Made by a program: the position numbers and the translations under genes
Shown: positions 44,726 through 46,278 of the stretch, piece after piece
How the letters are laid out: each line of letters begins with the position of its first letter
How positions within the stretch are numbered: the stretch's first letter is position 1
The notes under the pieces: model-generated
The model's input: only the letters and a program-made list of their open reading frames with translations
Databases searched by the model: none
Told to the model about the DNA's origin: nothing
DNA from: Magnetovibrio sp.
Lineage (GTDB): Bacteria; Pseudomonadota; Alphaproteobacteria; Rhodospirillales; Casp-alpha2
DNA length: 46,278 bases
Assembly (NCBI GenBank): GCA_002722175.1
Contig: PBKU01000037.1
Span: forward strand, 1-46,278
Direction: 5' to 3'

Positions 44726-45022
44726 TCAGCAAGACACGAATCTCTGCACCTCGATATCCAAAACAATTCGGCTCGAGCGACACCCTGCGACACAGATTGC
44801 AACTTGATTTCTCTGCTCATCTGGCATTAGAACGACGTCACCATGGATAGGATTTCCCTCTGTATATGTTACTATGCAGGTCCTGCAAACCCCTAACTCA
44901 CAAGATATTTAAGGTTCGATATTATTTTCATGTATGCGTTGCTTAAAAGACGAAGGGTTGGTGTTGTGTGAAAGTATGGCCAACTTAATAGAGCGGGGGC
45001 GGTGAACCTCCTTTCACTCTCA
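44726..45022 (-). pseudogene. Decayed 2Fe-2S ferredoxin domain of a phthalate-dioxygenase-reductase-like protein
   Basis: Read on the minus strand, this stretch gives the C-terminal ferredoxin domain of a class IA oxygenase reductase. The domain start reads KLAILSHNTNPSSFKQRI. After an in-frame TAA at 44909-44911 comes ISCELGVCRTC (the C-x4-C-x2-C cluster ligands), then GDVVLMPDEQRNQVAICVAGC with the fourth ligand, then IVLDIE. A stop at 44726-44728 ends it. The FMN and NAD domains are missing; an in-frame TGA closes it upstream. It is thus a broken fragment of an aromatic or demethylating oxygenase reductase. No oxygenase gene is nearby. Confidence 0.7.
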
Positions 45023-45030
45023 AGCCCAAT

Positions 45031-45070
45031 AAGGATATATCAGAGAACTAACCAACTTCATAATATCCTT
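45031..45070. repeat. Inverted repeat upstream of tRNA-Ser
   Basis: AAGGATAT at 45031-45038 and ATATCCTT at 45063-45070 are perfect inverse copies 24 bases apart, about 38 bases before tRNA-Ser. This may be a cruciform or a chance repeat in AT-rich DNA. Confidence 0.3.
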
Positions 45071-45107
45071 GAAATCGTGCATTTTAAATGAAGAATGATC
45101 ATGACCT

Positions 45108-45197
45108 GGAGAGGTGCCAGAGTGGTCGAATGGGGCGGTCTCGAAAACCGTTGAACGTGCAAACGTTCCGAGGGTTCGAATCCCTCTCTCTCCGCCA
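45108..45197 (+). tRNA. tRNA-Ser(CGA)
   Basis: A 90-base type II tRNA with long variable arm and encoded CCA. Acceptor GGAGAGG pairs with TCTCTCC, with one G-U pair. The anticodon loop is CTCGAAA with anticodon CGA, and the T-arm is GAGGG-TTCGAAT-CCCTC. It reads UCG codons. Directly downstream lie an integrase remnant and a gene of different base composition, so its 3' end is a likely integration site. Confidence 0.96.
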
Positions 45198-45360
45198 CTA
45201 CCTTGTTCGCCAAGGTTCATAATAAATCTTATATGTTCCAGAAAACGTAGGTTTTAATAGGTATTGGAGCCTATCTCAGTACCCGTGTATTCGCTCGCGT
45301 TCATCTAAAGCGCGTGTTAAAATATGGGTAGAATTGTGGGTAATATTGTGAAGTCCAATT

Positions 45361-45417
45361 ATGCCAAGAAGGATCAACCAACTTTCTGATCGCAAGGTGC
45401 GGTCTGGGTTTGCCTAA
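45361..45417 (+). pseudogene. Remnant of a tyrosine-recombinase (integrase) N-terminus
   Basis: From an ATG at 45361 the reading is MPRRINQLSDRKVRSGFA and then a TAA stop. This fits the opening of tRNA-targeting P4-type integrases (x-x-[IL]-N-x-L-[ST]-x-[RK]-x-[VI]). GTGGGTA-like repeats precede it at about 45326-45342, as is often seen before such genes. Only 18 codons survive. The position, 160 bases behind the 3' end of tRNA-Ser, is where an intact integrase would normally sit. The rest of 45198-45449 has no recognised feature. Confidence 0.55.
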
Positions 45418-45449
45418 GGTGAAGGGCCGGGTGATCAGTTTTCGAAAAT

Positions 45450-46278
45450 TCACGACGAGCAGCTATAATACGATATTCCTCCGGCATCAAAGAACTCTGG
45501 CGGCTTCTGCCGATAGAATTTACTCTCTACGTCCTTCGACTGCTCGGCGTATGGCTGCGTCATGACTTCCTGTAGCTCTCGAATCAGAGCGTAGTTCCCC
45601 AAGGCCGCTTGCTGATACGCAGGTGCCATGAACCACTCTCGCAAACTATATTTTGGGTTGACGAGTTTCATCTGCCTGGAGAGCTCCTCACGGGAGCTAG
45701 GGGGAGCAGTATTCACGTCGGTCGTGCTGGCGCTGCTGATGAGTGATTTCCATTTTGTTAGCCACTCTGCCCAGCGCTTGTCCATCCCGTCGGGGTCTAT
45801 CTCATACGATGGGTGCATTGAAGGCATTGCGCGCTTTGAGTCTTTGTAGAAGCTCTTTTTAAGTGGGCCAATGTCGTCAGGTATCGTCGAGAGCTCACGG
45901 AAGAAGATGGTGTAATCGACAGGAGTTTGCACCATGAGCGTTTCGAGTTCACTGAACAGCTCCGGCTGAAAAGTACCAATTCCAAGTTTGGCAGCCCACA
46001 TCTTCTCCATTTGCTCTTGCATAACTTCCGAAAAGTCATTTCGGATCTTGTCGAACTGTTGCAGACAGTCCTTATGCGACTTCAGCAACGGCCCCAACGC
46101 CACACAAAACATGTGGAAGTTGCGTTCCGCTGCCACTGTTTGGTTCAGGAACGAGAAGTGATGTCCGCCACCTATCCACGGCTGGTAGTGCGGGTTAAAC
46201 TCGTCGCAAAATCCGAATGGACCGTAGTCGAGTGTGAAGCCACCGACCGCGCAGTTATCGCTATTGAAGTTGCCCTGG
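45450..46278 (-). CDS. selO: SelO/YdiU family protein (protein AMPylator), C-terminal part, cut by window edge
   Basis: C-terminal about 276 residues of a SelO pseudokinase, which transfers AMP to proteins. The frame remains open to the right end of the window, so the start lies outside; a GTG at 46136 is internal. Visible are the metal-binding QGNFNSDN, then [14 protein letters not shown], the helical part [13 protein letters not shown], and a C-terminal CSS that matches the redox end of the family (selenocysteine in animals). Base composition is richer in G+C than the rest of the window. The NPKY-REW form resembles the type I recall from eukaryotes and some marine bacteria. This suggests acquisition by transfer. 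Confidence 0.92.
   Translation of the reverse strand, partial: QGNFNSDNCAVGGFTLDYGPFGFCDEFNPHYQPWIGGGHHFSFLNQTVAAERNFHMFCVALGPLLKSHKDCLQQFDKIRNDFSEVMQEQMEKMWAAKLGIGTFQPELFSELETLMVQTPVDYTIFFRELSTIPDDIGPLKKSFYKDSKRAMPSMHPSYEIDPDGMDKRWAEWLTKWKSLISSASTTDVNTAPPSSREELSRQMKLVNPKYSLREWFMAPAYQQAALGNYALIRELQEVMTQPYAEQSKDVESKFYRQKPPEFFDAGGISYYSCSS

Noticed and set aside
44495-44783. Minus-strand reading frames opposite the DUF1127 gene
   Set aside because: They do not match the reductase remnant frame and have no recognisable domain.
45628-46039. Reading frames inside the SelO gene in other frames
   Set aside because: They are shadows of a clearly conserved SelO frame that runs off the window.
1-46278. 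CRISPR array, toxin-antitoxin pair, restriction system or phage defence island
   Set aside because: No regularly spaced repeats and no protein with the expected motifs were seen.

Overview
The window reads as a slice of chromosome from an AT-rich, probably marine, alphaproteobacterium. The evidence is gene content and order. A tlpA / argH / lptM-like / lysA / TIGR02302 block, an MJ0042 zinc-ribbon gene divergent from ftsE-ftsX-ydcF-plsC, and an ABC permease / argD / argF run are arrangements I associate with Rhodospirillales-like and SAR116-like lineages. This is judged from memory of gene order, not from a tree. There is no rRNA, CRISPR array or intact insertion sequence. Two tRNA genes are present.

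Layout. 1-4281: a branched-chain-amino-acid-type ABC importer (binding protein cut by the window edge, then livH-M-G-F). 4512-5078: a ChaC-like glutathione cyclotransferase. 5212-7564 (minus): a B12-dependent ribonucleotide reductase split by a frameshift at a homopolymer. 7887-10652: apaG, folE, trkH. 10660-14361 (minus): ABC-2 permease, argD, argF and an unknown lipoprotein. 14518-17725: arsC-like gene, a TPR-glycosyltransferase fusion, and a CaiD-like crotonase paired with a betainyl-CoA-thioesterase-like protein. 17875-24043: tlpA (minus), then argH, lptM-like, lysA and a TIGR02302 membrane protein. 24105-28441: MJ0042 protein (minus) and ftsE-ftsX-ydcF-plsC. 28552-31747: an uncharacterised radical SAM protein, a GYD-domain protein, tRNA-Gly(CCC) and an MFS transporter. 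31903-34174 (minus): the glutathione-dependent formaldehyde pair fghA/frmA with an M24-family gene remnant between them. 34436-40845: phytanoyl-CoA-type dioxygenase, CaiB-type CoA transferase, msrB and a three-subunit molybdenum hydroxylase of the form II CoxL type. 40962-44043 (minus): hemC and an aminopeptidase P with an extra N-terminal region. 44262-46278: a DUF1127 protein, a decayed 2Fe-2S reductase, tRNA-Ser(CGA), a dead integrase start, and a truncated SelO gene of different base composition.

How it fits together. Most of the window is housekeeping: arginine and lysine synthesis, haem, folate, deoxynucleotides, cell division, phospholipid and potassium uptake. Accessory functions are scavenging and catabolism: amino-acid-type import, carnitine/betaine-type CoA chemistry, formaldehyde removal and molybdenum hydroxylation. 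The best candidates for something new are the dioxygenase / CoA-transferase / Mo-hydroxylase cluster, the radical SAM family with extra C-terminal cysteines, and the tRNA-Ser-linked island edge at the right end. I did not find a clearly new defence or mobile system.
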